Assembly (NCBI GenBank): GCA_051967755.1
Contig: JBQDYD010000003.1
Span: 124,001-188,000 of the forward strand
DNA from: UBA1672 sp051967755
GTDB lineage: Bacteria > Pseudomonadota > Alphaproteobacteria > Micavibrionales > Micavibrionaceae
Reading direction: 5' to 3'
DNA length: 64,000 nucleotides
Part shown: positions 15,128 to 23,344 of the stretch, piece after piece
How positions within the stretch are numbered: position 1 is the first letter of the stretch
How the letters are laid out: the number at the start of each line of letters is the position of its first letter
Position numbers and translations under genes: made by a program
The notes under the pieces: model-generated
Told to the model about the DNA's origin: nothing
What the model saw: only the letters and a program-made list of their open reading frames with translations
Database searches by the model: none

Positions 15128-15622
15128 GTGGCAGGCAGCGTTAATAAAGTAATTTTGGTTGGAAATCTTGGTGCAGATCCTGACATCAGAAGCATGCAAT
15201 CAGGGGATAAGGTGGTAAACCTATCAATTGCGACCTCTGAGTCTTGGAAAGACAAAATGACAGGGGAGCGTAAAGAGAAGACAGAATGGCACCGTGTTGT
15301 GATTTTTAATAAAGGGCTTGTCGGTGTTTGTGAGAACTACCTTAAAAAAGGTGCGAAAGTTTATATCGAAGGTCAGTTAGAGACCCGCAAATGGCAGGAT
15401 CAAAGCGGTCAGGATAAATATTCAACTGAAATCGTTTTGAGACCGTATCGCGGTGAGTTGACCATGCTTGACAGTCGCGGCGGCGGCGCAGGTGCATCAG
15501 GCGGTTATGGTGGCGGTCAGTCATTTAATGATGGCGGTAATTCCGGCTATAGCCAAGGTGCCCCACAATCTCAGTCTCAGGCTCAACCTGTTGACGCGAT
15601 GGATGATGAAATTCCATTCTAG
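15128..15622 (+). CDS. ssb: Single-stranded DNA-binding protein
   Basis: Ssb coats single-stranded DNA in replication, recombination and repair. The OB fold runs from GSVNKVILVGNLGADPDIR to YRGELTMLD. A Gly/Gln-rich flexible tail follows and ends in the acidic tip MDDEIPF, which binds partner proteins. ATG codons exist at 15113 and 15122, but GGAG at 15115-15118 lies nine bases before the GTG at 15128. Starting there gives MAGSVNKVILVGNLG, the standard alphaproteobacterial N-terminus, so GTG 15128 (164 residues) is chosen. It is the first gene of a run leading to gyrA. Confidence 0.96.
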   Translation: MAGSVNKVILVGNLGADPDIRSMQSGDKVVNLSIATSESWKDKMTGERKEKTEWHRVVIFNKGLVGVCENYLKKGAKVYIEGQLETRKWQDQSGQDKYSTEIVLRPYRGELTMLDSRGGGAGASGGYGGGQSFNDGGNSGYSQGAPQSQSQAQPVDAMDDEIPF

Positions 15623-15669
15623 AAACAATTAGGTTAGAGTAGCTGGAAAATCACATAAGGATACGAGTA

Positions 15670-16239
15670 ATGAATCGTTCAAGAAATTTTTTGATGTTGG
15701 CCGGCGTTGCGTTTTGCACCGTTTTTGTGTCATCTGCATCGTTCGCACAAAATGGTGAGGCTGTGAATGCAGATGACGTGCTGTCTTCCCAAACATCTTC
15801 TGCACAGGCCGGAGCGCAAGATGCGCCGGCTATGTCTGATGTTGATAAGGGGCTGGCCGAGGCGAAAGCAGAGAATGAGGATGAAGCGATCTTGGCACAA
15901 AAGATTGCACTTGCGAAAAGAATGCATGAAATTCGCCCAACCAGAACACAGGTTGATAGTGCTGTCGGAAGCGCGGCGATGATGCTTCCTGCGAGTGAGC
16001 GTCAGAATTTTACGGTCACAATGAAGTCAATGCTGAATTATAATGCGATTGAGCGCATCTCAATTGATGCAATGGTTGATACATATACATTGATAGAGTT
16101 GAAGTCTATGGTGGAGTATTTCAGCAAGCCTGAAGCGAAAAGTGCGTCAGCCAAGGTTCAAAACTGGGCGCGTGCTGTTAATCCGCATATTGTTAAAATG
16201 ATTGACGAAGCCATTATGCGCATTCGCACAGGTCAATAA
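15670..16239 (+). CDS. Exported DUF2059-like protein
   Basis: The 189-residue protein has a signal peptide ending near SSASFA, an Ala/Glu/Asp-rich linker and a helical C-terminal domain. The segment MVDTYTLIELKSMVEYFSKPEAKSA matches the hallmark of DUF2059 proteins (Thr-Glu-Leu-x-Met-x-x-Phe-x-x-Ser-Pro-Glu). The function of the family is not established; it is probably periplasmic. It sits between ssb and gyrA on the same strand, with gaps of 47 and 26 bases. Confidence 0.7.
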   Translation: MNRSRNFLMLAGVAFCTVFVSSASFAQNGEAVNADDVLSSQTSSAQAGAQDAPAMSDVDKGLAEAKAENEDEAILAQKIALAKRMHEIRPTRTQVDSAVGSAAMMLPASERQNFTVTMKSMLNYNAIERISIDAMVDTYTLIELKSMVEYFSKPEAKSASAKVQNWARAVNPHIVKMIDEAIMRIRTGQ

Positions 16240-16265
16240 GAGTAAATAAATAAGAGCAAACCTAT

Positions 16266-19055
16266 ATGAGTGATGATGATCTAACCCCTGAAGAGCCTGA
16301 AACAACTTTACCCAGCATTGCGCTGGAAGAGGAGATGAAACAATCCTACCTCGATTACGCGATGAGCGTTATCGTCAGTCGTGCGCTTCCTGATGTGCGC
16401 GATGGATTGAAACCGGTTCACAGACGCATTTTATATGCAATGCGTGTTGGGGGGTATACATCAGATAAACCATATAAGAAGTCAGCGCGTATCGTCGGTG
16501 ATGTTATGGGTAAGTATCACCCGCATGGTGATTCGGCTATTTATGACTCTCTTGTTCGTATGGCGCAGCCATGGTCACTTCGTGTGCCGTTGATTGACGG
16601 TCAGGGGAACTTTGGTTCTATGGATGGCGACTCTCCTGCGGCGATGCGTTATACAGAAGCGCGTCTTGAAAAGGCTGCAGAAGCGGTTCTTGAGGACTAT
16701 GAAAAAGAAACAGTCGATTTTCGTCCGAACTATGACGAAAGTGAAAAAGAGCCGGTTGTCTTACCATCGCGTATTCCGAATTTGTTGGTGAACGGGGCAG
16801 GCGGTATTGCCGTTGGTATGGCGACAAATATTCCGCCGCATAATTTGGGCGAAGTTATCGACGCATGCTGTGCATATGTTGAGAATCCGGATATCACAAC
16901 CGAAGAGATTATGCAGATCATTCCCGGGCCTGACTTCCCGACAGGGGCGCAAATATTAGGGCGCTCCGGTATTAACTCGGCTTATCACACCGGAAACGGT
17001 TCAGTTAAGATGCGCGCGAAGACCTCAATCGAGGAAATAGGAAAGCGCGAAGCGATTATCGTGCATGAGGTTCCATATCAGGTCAATAAGGGTAAGCTAC
17101 TGGAGCGTCTGGGCGAAGTCGGACGTGAGAAGATCGTAGAAGATATCCATGAGATACGCGATGAATCAGACCGTGATGGTGTGCGCGTTGTGATTGAGTT
17201 GAAGATTAATGCTAATGCTGATGTTGTTTTGAACCAGCTGTTCAAATATACGGCACTTCAAACGAACTTCTCATGTAACATGGTTGCTCTTCATAACGGT
17301 AAACCGCAAATCATGGTCTTGAGAGACATGATTAAGGCTTTCGTGAAGTTCCGTGAAGAGGTTATTACACGCAGAACGATATACGAGCTGGGCAAAGCGC
17401 GCGAACGTGCGCATGTATTGGCAGGTCTGGCGATTGCCGTCGCGAATATCGATGAAATCATCGCTTTGATACGAAATGCACCCAATCCGACCGCTGCGCG
17501 CGAGGGGTTGCTTGCGAAGCGTTGGCCGGCTCTTGATGTTGCTCCGCTCATTGAATTGATTGATGATCCTGAGCACCCTGTTGAAGAAGGCACATATCAG
17601 ATGTCTGAGACGCAGGCACGGGCCATTTTGGACTTGCGCCTGCATAAGCTTACAGGTTTGGAGCGTGAAAAAATAAGCGGTGAGCTTAAAGAAATCACAG
17701 ATCAAATCGCAGAATTGCTTCTTATCCTGAGTGATCGCTCTAAGCTTCTCGAAGTTCTGGTTGATGAGCTTACGGATGTTAAGGAGCGCTTTGACACGCC
17801 GCGCCGCACCGAATTGGTTGAGGCGGAATATGAAGTTGATATGGAAGACCTCATCCAGCGTGAGGATATGGTTGTTACCATCACACATGGTGGCTATGTA
17901 AAGCGCGTACCCCTTGACACATACCGTGCACAGCGCCGCGGTGGTAAAGGGCGTTCAGGTATGTCGATGAAGGATGATGACTTCATTTCGGACCTGTTTG
18001 TCGCATCAACCCATACGCCGATCTTATTCTTTACATCTCGCGGTATTGTACACCGTATGAAAGTGTATCAGCTTCCGCTTGCGACACCACAAAGCCGTGG
18101 TAAGGCACTTGTGAACCTTCTTCCGCTTGAAAAAGATGAAAATGTAAATGTGTATATGCGCATGCCGGAGGCAGAAGACCTTTGGGATGAATTAGACATC
18201 ATGTTTGCAACCAGTCACGGGTCAATCAGACGCAATAAGCTCTCAGATTTCAAGAATATCAGGTCAAACGGTTTGATCGCGATGAAGCTTGGTGACGATG
18301 AAAGTCTTGTTTCCGTTGGTATTTGTACCGAGGAAGAAGATGTTATGCTTTCAACCCGTATGGGTAAGGCCATTCGATTCCCCGTGACCGATATTCGCGT
18401 CTTCTCGGGACGAACATCAACAGGTGTGCGCGGGATTAAGCTTAAAGAAAAGGGCGATGAAGTCATTTCAATGTCAATATTGAAGCATGTCGATGTCACA
18501 CCCGATGAGCGTAACGCATATCTGAAGATGGCTAGCCAGATCATTGGCGGTGACTCTGAGGGGATGGATGTCGAGGATACTGACTTTGAAATTACGCAAG
18601 AGCGTTTCCAGGAGTTGTTGGATAAAGAGCAGATATTATTGACGATTTCCAATAAAGGTTTCGGTAAGCGCACGTCTGCTTATGAATATCGTGTTTCAGG
18701 ACGCGGTGGTCAGGGTGTTGCCAATATGGCCTTGACTAAGAAAAACGGTGGCGAGGTCGTCGCGACATTCCCTGTTACAGATAGCCATCAAATTATGTTG
18801 GTTACCGATAAGGGGCAATTAATTCGCACGCCTGTCGAAAATGTTCGCGTGACGGGACGTAGCGCGCAAGGTGTAACAATCTTTAAGGTTGGCGATGATG
18901 AAAATGTTGTTTCTGTTGCCTGGCTTGTTCAAGAAGATGACGAGGATAGTGAAGTCGATGCCGCCGTCGCAGAAGAGGGGGATGCCACAGCCGTAGATTC
19001 GGATAGTGATGCAGAATCGCCTGAAAGCCAAAACACAGAAAACGACAGCGAATAA
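16266..19055 (+). CDS. gyrA: DNA gyrase subunit A
   Basis: The 929-residue protein has the breakage-reunion domain with catalytic Tyr129 in AAMRYTEARL. The quinolone-resistance region HPHGDSAIYDSL carries the wild-type Ser90 and Asp94. The C-terminal beta-pinwheel bears the GyrA box QRRGGKG (near residue 560), which distinguishes gyrase from ParC. It introduces negative supercoils together with GyrB, which is outside this window. The C-terminus ends in a long acidic tail (from EDDEDSEVD onward), common in alphaproteobacteria. coaD follows after eight bases, so the two are probably co-transcribed. Confidence 0.97.
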   Translation: MSDDDLTPEEPETTLPSIALEEEMKQSYLDYAMSVIVSRALPDVRDGLKPVHRRILYAMRVGGYTSDKPYKKSARIVGDVMGKYHPHGDSAIYDSLVRMAQPWSLRVPLIDGQGNFGSMDGDSPAAMRYTEARLEKAAEAVLEDYEKETVDFRPNYDESEKEPVVLPSRIPNLLVNGAGGIAVGMATNIPPHNLGEVIDACCAYVENPDITTEEIMQIIPGPDFPTGAQILGRSGINSAYHTGNGSVKMRAKTSIEEIGKREAIIVHEVPYQVNKGKLLERLGEVGREKIVEDIHEIRDESDRDGVRVVIELKINANADVVLNQLFKYTALQTNFSCNMVALHNGKPQIMVLRDMIKAFVKFREEVITRRTIYELGKARERAHVLAGLAIAVANIDEIIALIRNAPNPTAAREGLLAKRWPALDVAPLIELIDDPEHPVEEGTYQMSETQARAILDLRLHKLTGLEREKISGELKEITDQIAELLLILSDRSKLLEVLVDELTDVKERFDTPRRTELVEAEYEVDMEDLIQREDMVVTITHGGYVKRVPLDTYRAQRRGGKGRSGMSMKDDDFISDLFVASTHTPILFFTSRGIVHRMKVYQLPLATPQSRGKALVNLLPLEKDENVNVYMRMPEAEDLWDELDIMFATSHGSIRRNKLSDFKNIRSNGLIAMKLGDDESLVSVGICTEEEDVMLSTRMGKAIRFPVTDIRVFSGRTSTGVRGIKLKEKGDEVISMSILKHVDVTPDERNAYLKMASQIIGGDSEGMDVEDTDFEITQERFQELLDKEQILLTISNKGFGKRTSAYEYRVSGRGGQGVANMALTKKNGGEVVATFPVTDSHQIMLVTDKGQLIRTPVENVRVTGRSAQGVTIFKVGDDENVVSVAWLVQEDDEDSEVDAAVAEEGDATAVDSDSDAESPESQNTENDSE

Positions 19056-19063
19056 GGGGTGCA

Positions 19064-19573
19064 ATGCCAACGCAAGGGAAATACATAACTGCGGTATACC
19101 CCGGATCGTTTGATCCTGTGACCAAGGGGCATTTGCATCTGATTAGACGCGCCAGCCGTATGGCGGATAAGTTGATTATTGCCGTAGCGGAAAGTGCAAG
19201 AAAAGGGCCGCTTTTTACGCTCGAAGAGCGTTTGGATATGCTCCGTATCGATATAGAGAACCTTCCGCATAAGGGGTGTGAAATAGAAGTTAGATCGTTT
19301 GATAAATTGCTTGTTCATTTCGCAAGGGAGGTTGAAGCCTCTTGTATTATCAGGGGGTTACGTGCGGTTTCTGACTTTGAATATGAATTTCAGATGACGG
19401 GGATGAATGCAAAGTTGGATCCGGATATCGAAACGGTGTTTTTGATGGCGGCCGATAAATGGCAATTTGTCTCATCGTCTTTTGTTAAAGAGATTTCCAG
19501 TCTTCAAGGAGACATCTGCGAGTTTGTAACCCCACAAGTTTCTGAGCGTTTGAAGAAAAAGTTCGAAAAATAG
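19064..19573 (+). CDS. coaD: Phosphopantetheine adenylyltransferase
   Basis: CoaD joins ATP and 4'-phosphopantetheine to form dephospho-CoA, the penultimate step of coenzyme A synthesis. The 169-residue length is normal. The nucleotidyltransferase motif GSFDPVTKGH lies at residues 12-21, RGLRAVSDFEYE is present, and the C-terminal SSSFVKEIS replaces the usual ISSTxVRE. It starts eight bases after the gyrA stop. The other CoA genes in this window (coaBC at 51725-52936) are far away. Confidence 0.95.
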   Translation: MPTQGKYITAVYPGSFDPVTKGHLHLIRRASRMADKLIIAVAESARKGPLFTLEERLDMLRIDIENLPHKGCEIEVRSFDKLLVHFAREVEASCIIRGLRAVSDFEYEFQMTGMNAKLDPDIETVFLMAADKWQFVSSSFVKEISSLQGDICEFVTPQVSERLKKKFEK

Positions 19574-19583
19574 AATCAAATAC

Positions 19584-19612
19584 TTGACGACATCATGTGA
19601 AATCCATATGGT
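19584..19612 (+). promoter_or_regulatory. Candidate promoter for tRNA-Lys
   Basis: TTGACG (19584-19589) and TATGGT (19607-19612) are separated by exactly 17 bases, a near-consensus sigma-70-type spacing, 40 bases upstream of the tRNA 5' end. Transcription would start near 19619. Confidence 0.5.
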
Positions 19613-19623
19613 GCAGCAGTCCG

Positions 19624-19644
19624 AAACGGAACACCCGTTTTTTT
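19624..19644 (+). terminator. Hairpin with T tract between coaD and tRNA-Lys
   Basis: AAACGG (19624-19629) pairs with CCGTTT (19635-19640) around a five-base loop, followed by T residues to 19644. It looks like a modest terminator for the gyrA-coaD transcript. It also lies inside the leader of any transcript from the promoter at 19584, so it may be weak or act as a processing element. Confidence 0.45.
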
Positions 19645-19652
19645 GATAGTAA

Positions 19653-19728
19653 GATCGCGTAGCTCAGCCGGTAGAGCAACTGACTTTTAATCAGTAGGTC
19701 GAGAGTTCGAATCTCTCCGCGATCACCA
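19653..19728 (+). tRNA. tRNA-Lys (anticodon TTT)
   Basis: Seventy-six bases fold as a complete cloverleaf. The acceptor stem is GATCGCG/CGCGATC. The D arm is GCTC...GAGC. The anticodon arm is ACTGA-CTTTTAA-TCAGT, with anticodon TTT. The T arm is GAGAG-TTCGAAT-CTCTC. The 3' CCA is encoded at 19726-19728. Confidence 0.97.
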
Positions 19729-19860
19729 CTTCCCCAATAAATTTAGTTTTGTTTTGAAAAGCCTTGGTCTTGCTATCGGGCGCTTTCTTGCGCTTTTATT
19801 ATATTTTATGGTAAAAATTATAGGATAAAAAATAATAAATATAATTAAATAGGGCGGAAA

Positions 19861-21513
19861 ATGGGGCAGTCTGGCACAAATGGTATAGATACTGGTGGTT
19901 CTAGGACATATGAAATTCCGGAATATGATCATCACTCATTAAGAACGGTAAGGCACAGGCACGGCGCACTGGTTGATAACCATGATCATGGCCAAAGATA
20001 TACGCATTTCAATCTTAATTCTTCCACTGTAAAAGAGCCGAATTTCCGTGGCCCGGGTATCGGACTGGTTAATGTTGTCACCGCGGCAGAAATCGACCAT
20101 GAGGTTGAGGTCGTAGAAGGAGAGAGAATCGAACAAAAGGGCGGTTTATATTTCGATCACGGCTATGACGCGCATACGCCCAAAGATATTGTCGCGGCCA
20201 GTGGTTATGAAAATGTTGATCTTGATGACGTCGCGCATACCTTGGTAACACAGCCTGATTTTGAATTAAAAATGACAGGGCATGCAGATCGATCAGGTGA
20301 TGCACAGAGAAACCAGACGTTATCAGAAAACCGTCTGGAAACAGCAGAGGTTCTGTTAAAGGCGGCTTTGGAGCGTCAGGGATTAACCTCTGAGCAGGCT
20401 CAGGAATTATATGATACCCGCGTGGCACCACACTCCACCATTATCGCTATGGGTGAGGATGGTGGGCCTGTCGATACAGCCGATGAAGTAAAGGAGCAGG
20501 GGAACCGCGTTGTTAGCTTTGATCTGTTCAGTGAAAAACCATCTGAGGAGCTATTGACCAGTATGGTTCATAAGGCAGGGGATGCAGATAATCATGAACA
20601 TGTCGTGATTATGAACCTTGGTTCAAAGAATGTCAGGCATGACTTTAACTTTAGCCCGGAGGTACACCCGCCTAATTTAAAACAAGGACAACATGCAATC
20701 GCCGATGAAAGCACACATTTTGTGTTTAGGATTGATGAGAACCGCACATTGGATTCGGATCATGAGTTCACATTAAATTACGAGGCAGAGAACAACCTTG
20801 TTGCTGATAACACAAATTTCGTTATAGAGCATAATGAGCCGGGTGCGGTCACCAGTGCGTATAATTTTGATACAGGCAATATTGATGTCAGTGTAAATGG
20901 TCACGTTGCTATTAATATTAGTCTTCCGGATAATATTGATCCTGCCATAATAAATGTCGGTCAGGTTACAACGACGGGGCAGGTTACAATCTCTCCGCTA
21001 ACGAATTTAGATGATGTGGCGCCGATCAGCGAAGCGCGTAGCATCCCTGGAGAGCGTAATCAAGTCACAGAGGCTGCCGATGCGATAGTGCGCCTGTCGA
21101 TTGACGCAAAACACCTATATATGGAGCATGAAAATGACCCCGCGGCGTATCAGACGGCACTGGAAGAATATGGCTTCACCGGTAAATTAGATGAAGCATT
21201 TTTCAGCCTAGAGCTTCATGGTGTTGATACAAACCCATATAAATCTTTGATTGAAAGCCAGTATATGAATACAGAGTCGGCGTTATATAACCCGTCTCAA
21301 GTGGTTTTCCCGTTTCAAACCTATCAAGGTTTGTATGAATCGGAAGTCAGTATGGGGCATATTGAACCACAAGACGGTGTCGAAGCGTATGACGCGCTGG
21401 TTGATCAAGTCGGTAATAGGATGGCAACCTCCGATACTGATGTGGCGATACCGAACACAGAAGAGCCGATCTCTCCTGTCGCTATTCCCGGCGGTAATAT
21501 GCGAAATAATTAA
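19861..21513 (+). CDS. OmpA-like domain protein without a signal peptide
   Basis: The 550-residue protein has an OmpA/MotB-type peptidoglycan-associating signature in its first half. LYFDHGYDAHTPKD (near residue 96) is followed by FELKMTGHADRSGDAQRNQTLSENRLETA, where the Gly-His-x-Asp and the Asn/Ser-Arg helix match OmpA_C. The rest is Asp/Asn/His-rich and looks like beta-rich adhesin or filament material with no recognised family. There is no N-terminal signal peptide or membrane helix, which is odd for an OmpA domain. Export could use another route, or the protein could act inside the cell. Confidence 0.62.
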   Translation: MGQSGTNGIDTGGSRTYEIPEYDHHSLRTVRHRHGALVDNHDHGQRYTHFNLNSSTVKEPNFRGPGIGLVNVVTAAEIDHEVEVVEGERIEQKGGLYFDHGYDAHTPKDIVAASGYENVDLDDVAHTLVTQPDFELKMTGHADRSGDAQRNQTLSENRLETAEVLLKAALERQGLTSEQAQELYDTRVAPHSTIIAMGEDGGPVDTADEVKEQGNRVVSFDLFSEKPSEELLTSMVHKAGDADNHEHVVIMNLGSKNVRHDFNFSPEVHPPNLKQGQHAIADESTHFVFRIDENRTLDSDHEFTLNYEAENNLVADNTNFVIEHNEPGAVTSAYNFDTGNIDVSVNGHVAINISLPDNIDPAIINVGQVTTTGQVTISPLTNLDDVAPISEARSIPGERNQVTEAADAIVRLSIDAKHLYMEHENDPAAYQTALEEYGFTGKLDEAFFSLELHGVDTNPYKSLIESQYMNTESALYNPSQVVFPFQTYQGLYESEVSMGHIEPQDGVEAYDALVDQVGNRMATSDTDVAIPNTEEPISPVAIPGGNMRNN

Positions 21514-21604
21514 TCGAGCCCTTCTTTCTCATTTTGTTGTCTATACTTGTTTTTCTATTTTTCACGCGTCATAGTGTGTTCCTTGATGGAAATATGGATA
21601 AGAC

Positions 21605-22330
21605 ATGTCAGATAGTAATCCAAATAAACAAGATTTAGATATTGTAGAGGATATTGAAGATGCGACAGGTGGAACATCGGGACCGCTTGCGCGTTTACGG
21701 CGTTATTTTCTAACAGGTGTTCTGGTTACTGCCCCGATCAGTATCACAATATATCTTACATATATATTTTTAACCTTTGTCGACAGTAAGGTTGTGCGGT
21801 TTCTCCCTGAGGAGTGGTATGAGGCATTATACGGTCATACGACCATTCCGGGTTTAGGGCTCATCATTGTTATTACGCTGTTTATTTCTATCGGGTGGTT
21901 GGCGACGAATTTTCTGGGGCGCATTTTTATCCGTTTATCAGAATATATCGTTCATCAAATGCCGGTCGTGCGCACATTATATAGCGCAATTAAGCAGATT
22001 TTTGAAACGATCATGGCAAGTCAGTCGAATGCATTTCGAGAAGTCGTGATGCTTGAATATCCGCGTAAAGGCGTATGGTCGATCGGCTTTGTCACGGGCA
22101 CATCGGAAGGTGAGGTTCAAACTCTGACAGAGCAGGAAACGGTTAATGTGTTTGTACCGACAACACCAAACCCGACATCAGGATATTTATTGTTTGTTCC
22201 AAAGACAGAGCTTAAATACCTTGATATGAGCGTGGAAGAGGGCGTAAAGCTTGTCGTGTCTGCGGGTATTATTACGCCCGCTGAAAAAGGAAAAGACGCC
22301 AAAAAGCCTGAAAAGAGAAAAAAGGCATAA
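21605..22330 (+). CDS. DUF502 family membrane protein
   Basis: The 241-residue protein has two transmembrane helices (about residues 35-60 and 80-105) and the DUF502 hallmarks FLTGVLVTAPISITIYL, MPVVRTLYSAIKQIFETI and VFVPTTPNPTSGYLLFVP. DUF502 proteins are widespread in Gram-negative bacteria and plants; their molecular function is unclear. The C-terminus is Lys-rich. It is followed after 11 bases by cysE on the same strand. Confidence 0.85.
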   Translation: MSDSNPNKQDLDIVEDIEDATGGTSGPLARLRRYFLTGVLVTAPISITIYLTYIFLTFVDSKVVRFLPEEWYEALYGHTTIPGLGLIIVITLFISIGWLATNFLGRIFIRLSEYIVHQMPVVRTLYSAIKQIFETIMASQSNAFREVVMLEYPRKGVWSIGFVTGTSEGEVQTLTEQETVNVFVPTTPNPTSGYLLFVPKTELKYLDMSVEEGVKLVVSAGIITPAEKGKDAKKPEKRKKA

Positions 22331-22341
22331 GGATTTAGCAT

Positions 22342-23037
22342 ATGTTTGATCTGATAAAATCAATACAAGAGCGTGACCCGGCAAAGCCGACTTTTGCTGA
22401 GGTTTTCTTTGCTTATAATGGGTTTCATGCGGTGATGTGGCATCGTATGAATAATCGTTTATGGCATCTGGGCTTGAAAGGTCTGGCGCGGTTCTTTGCT
22501 AATGTTTCGCGTATCTTTACGGGTATTGAAATTCACCCCGAAGCGAATATCGGTAAGAATTTCTTTATCGATCACGGTACGGGCGTTGTTATCGGTCAAA
22601 CGGCTGTGATTGAGGATAATGTAACCATCTATCATGGCGTGACCCTTGGTGGTGTCGGTAAAGTCGGTGCGGTGAACGGAAAACGTCACCCGACCCTGAA
22701 GGAAGGGGCCATTGTCGGTTCAGGGGCGCAGGTTCTTGGTGATATTACAATCGGTGTGCATGCTAAAATCGGTTCAAACTCTGTTGTGACGTCCGATATT
22801 CCTGACGGTGCAACGGCGATAGGTATTCCTGCCCGTGTGATTGGCGGCGATGATAAGGCGCGTGCCTATGGTATGCCATCGCGTGAGGAAATGCAGGATG
22901 TGACCTTTACGATTGATTGCATTATTCGTGAGATGGGTAAGATTAAGCGTGAACTTAATCTGGAGGAGGAGAGCTCCGAAGGGATGGAAGATTGCCTGTC
23001 TAAAAAGCATGTTAATCAGGCCGACGCGGCGGAATAA
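22342..23037 (+). CDS. cysE: Serine O-acetyltransferase
   Basis: CysE makes O-acetylserine from serine and acetyl-CoA, the substrate for cysteine synthase (a cysK gene lies at 46307-47308). The 231-residue protein is of the shorter EpsC/plastid-like type. The N-terminal helical domain (about residues 1-65) is followed by left-handed beta-helix hexapeptide repeats with DHGTGVVIGQTAVI and TIYHGVTLGGVG, where the catalytic His residues lie, and then a C-terminal helix. Its last 26 bases overlap the convergent small membrane frame on the minus strand. Confidence 0.93.
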   Translation: MFDLIKSIQERDPAKPTFAEVFFAYNGFHAVMWHRMNNRLWHLGLKGLARFFANVSRIFTGIEIHPEANIGKNFFIDHGTGVVIGQTAVIEDNVTIYHGVTLGGVGKVGAVNGKRHPTLKEGAIVGSGAQVLGDITIGVHAKIGSNSVVTSDIPDGATAIGIPARVIGGDDKARAYGMPSREEMQDVTFTIDCIIREMGKIKRELNLEEESSEGMEDCLSKKHVNQADAAE

Positions 23038-23341
23038 TCTTATTTATCTTTTTTTCTTTCTGAAGTTTCAAACGGACGAATTGAATTAACGATCCTATGC
23101 TGAATGCTGCCGAATAAATAAGGGCGATAATAAAATGTATTTGTGCAGCTGATGGTTTTGTTGGTGAGCCAAAATTGCTTTTATATTGTGACCCTACATA
23201 CAATACATAGGTCAAGGCGGTTAAGATGATTCCCAAAACCCCGATGTAGAATAAGAGTGATTTTAATGTTTTACACCAAAAGGGAGATACAAATAAAAAC
23301 AGGGCAGGTGCAAGTGCAAATATGATGAATGCAAAAACCAG
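23012..23341 (-). CDS. Small multi-helix membrane protein downstream of recG with no ordinary start codon
   Basis: An ATG at 23236 would give only 74 residues. The same frame stays open and strongly hydrophobic upstream, back to the recG stop codon, adding two more membrane helices (LVFAFIIFALAPALFLFV and LLFYIGVLGIILTALTYV). The frame contains no ATG or GTG in that stretch. A CTG at 23341 has GGGGGG seven bases upstream and would give a 109-residue protein of about four helices. The frame is the same as recG, so readthrough of the recG TGA is a second possibility. No family is recognised. Confidence 0.5.
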   Translation of the reverse strand: MVFAFIIFALAPALFLFVSPFWCKTLKSLLFYIGVLGIILTALTYVLYVGSQYKSNFGSPTKPSAAQIHFIIALIYSAAFSIGSLIQFVRLKLQKEKKINKIIPPRRPD

Positions 23342-23344
23342 ATC

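Noticed and set aside
17271..17888. Long open frame antisense to gyrA (205 codons)
   Set aside because: It lies wholly inside gyrA, whose identity is certain, and its translation shows no recognisable domain.
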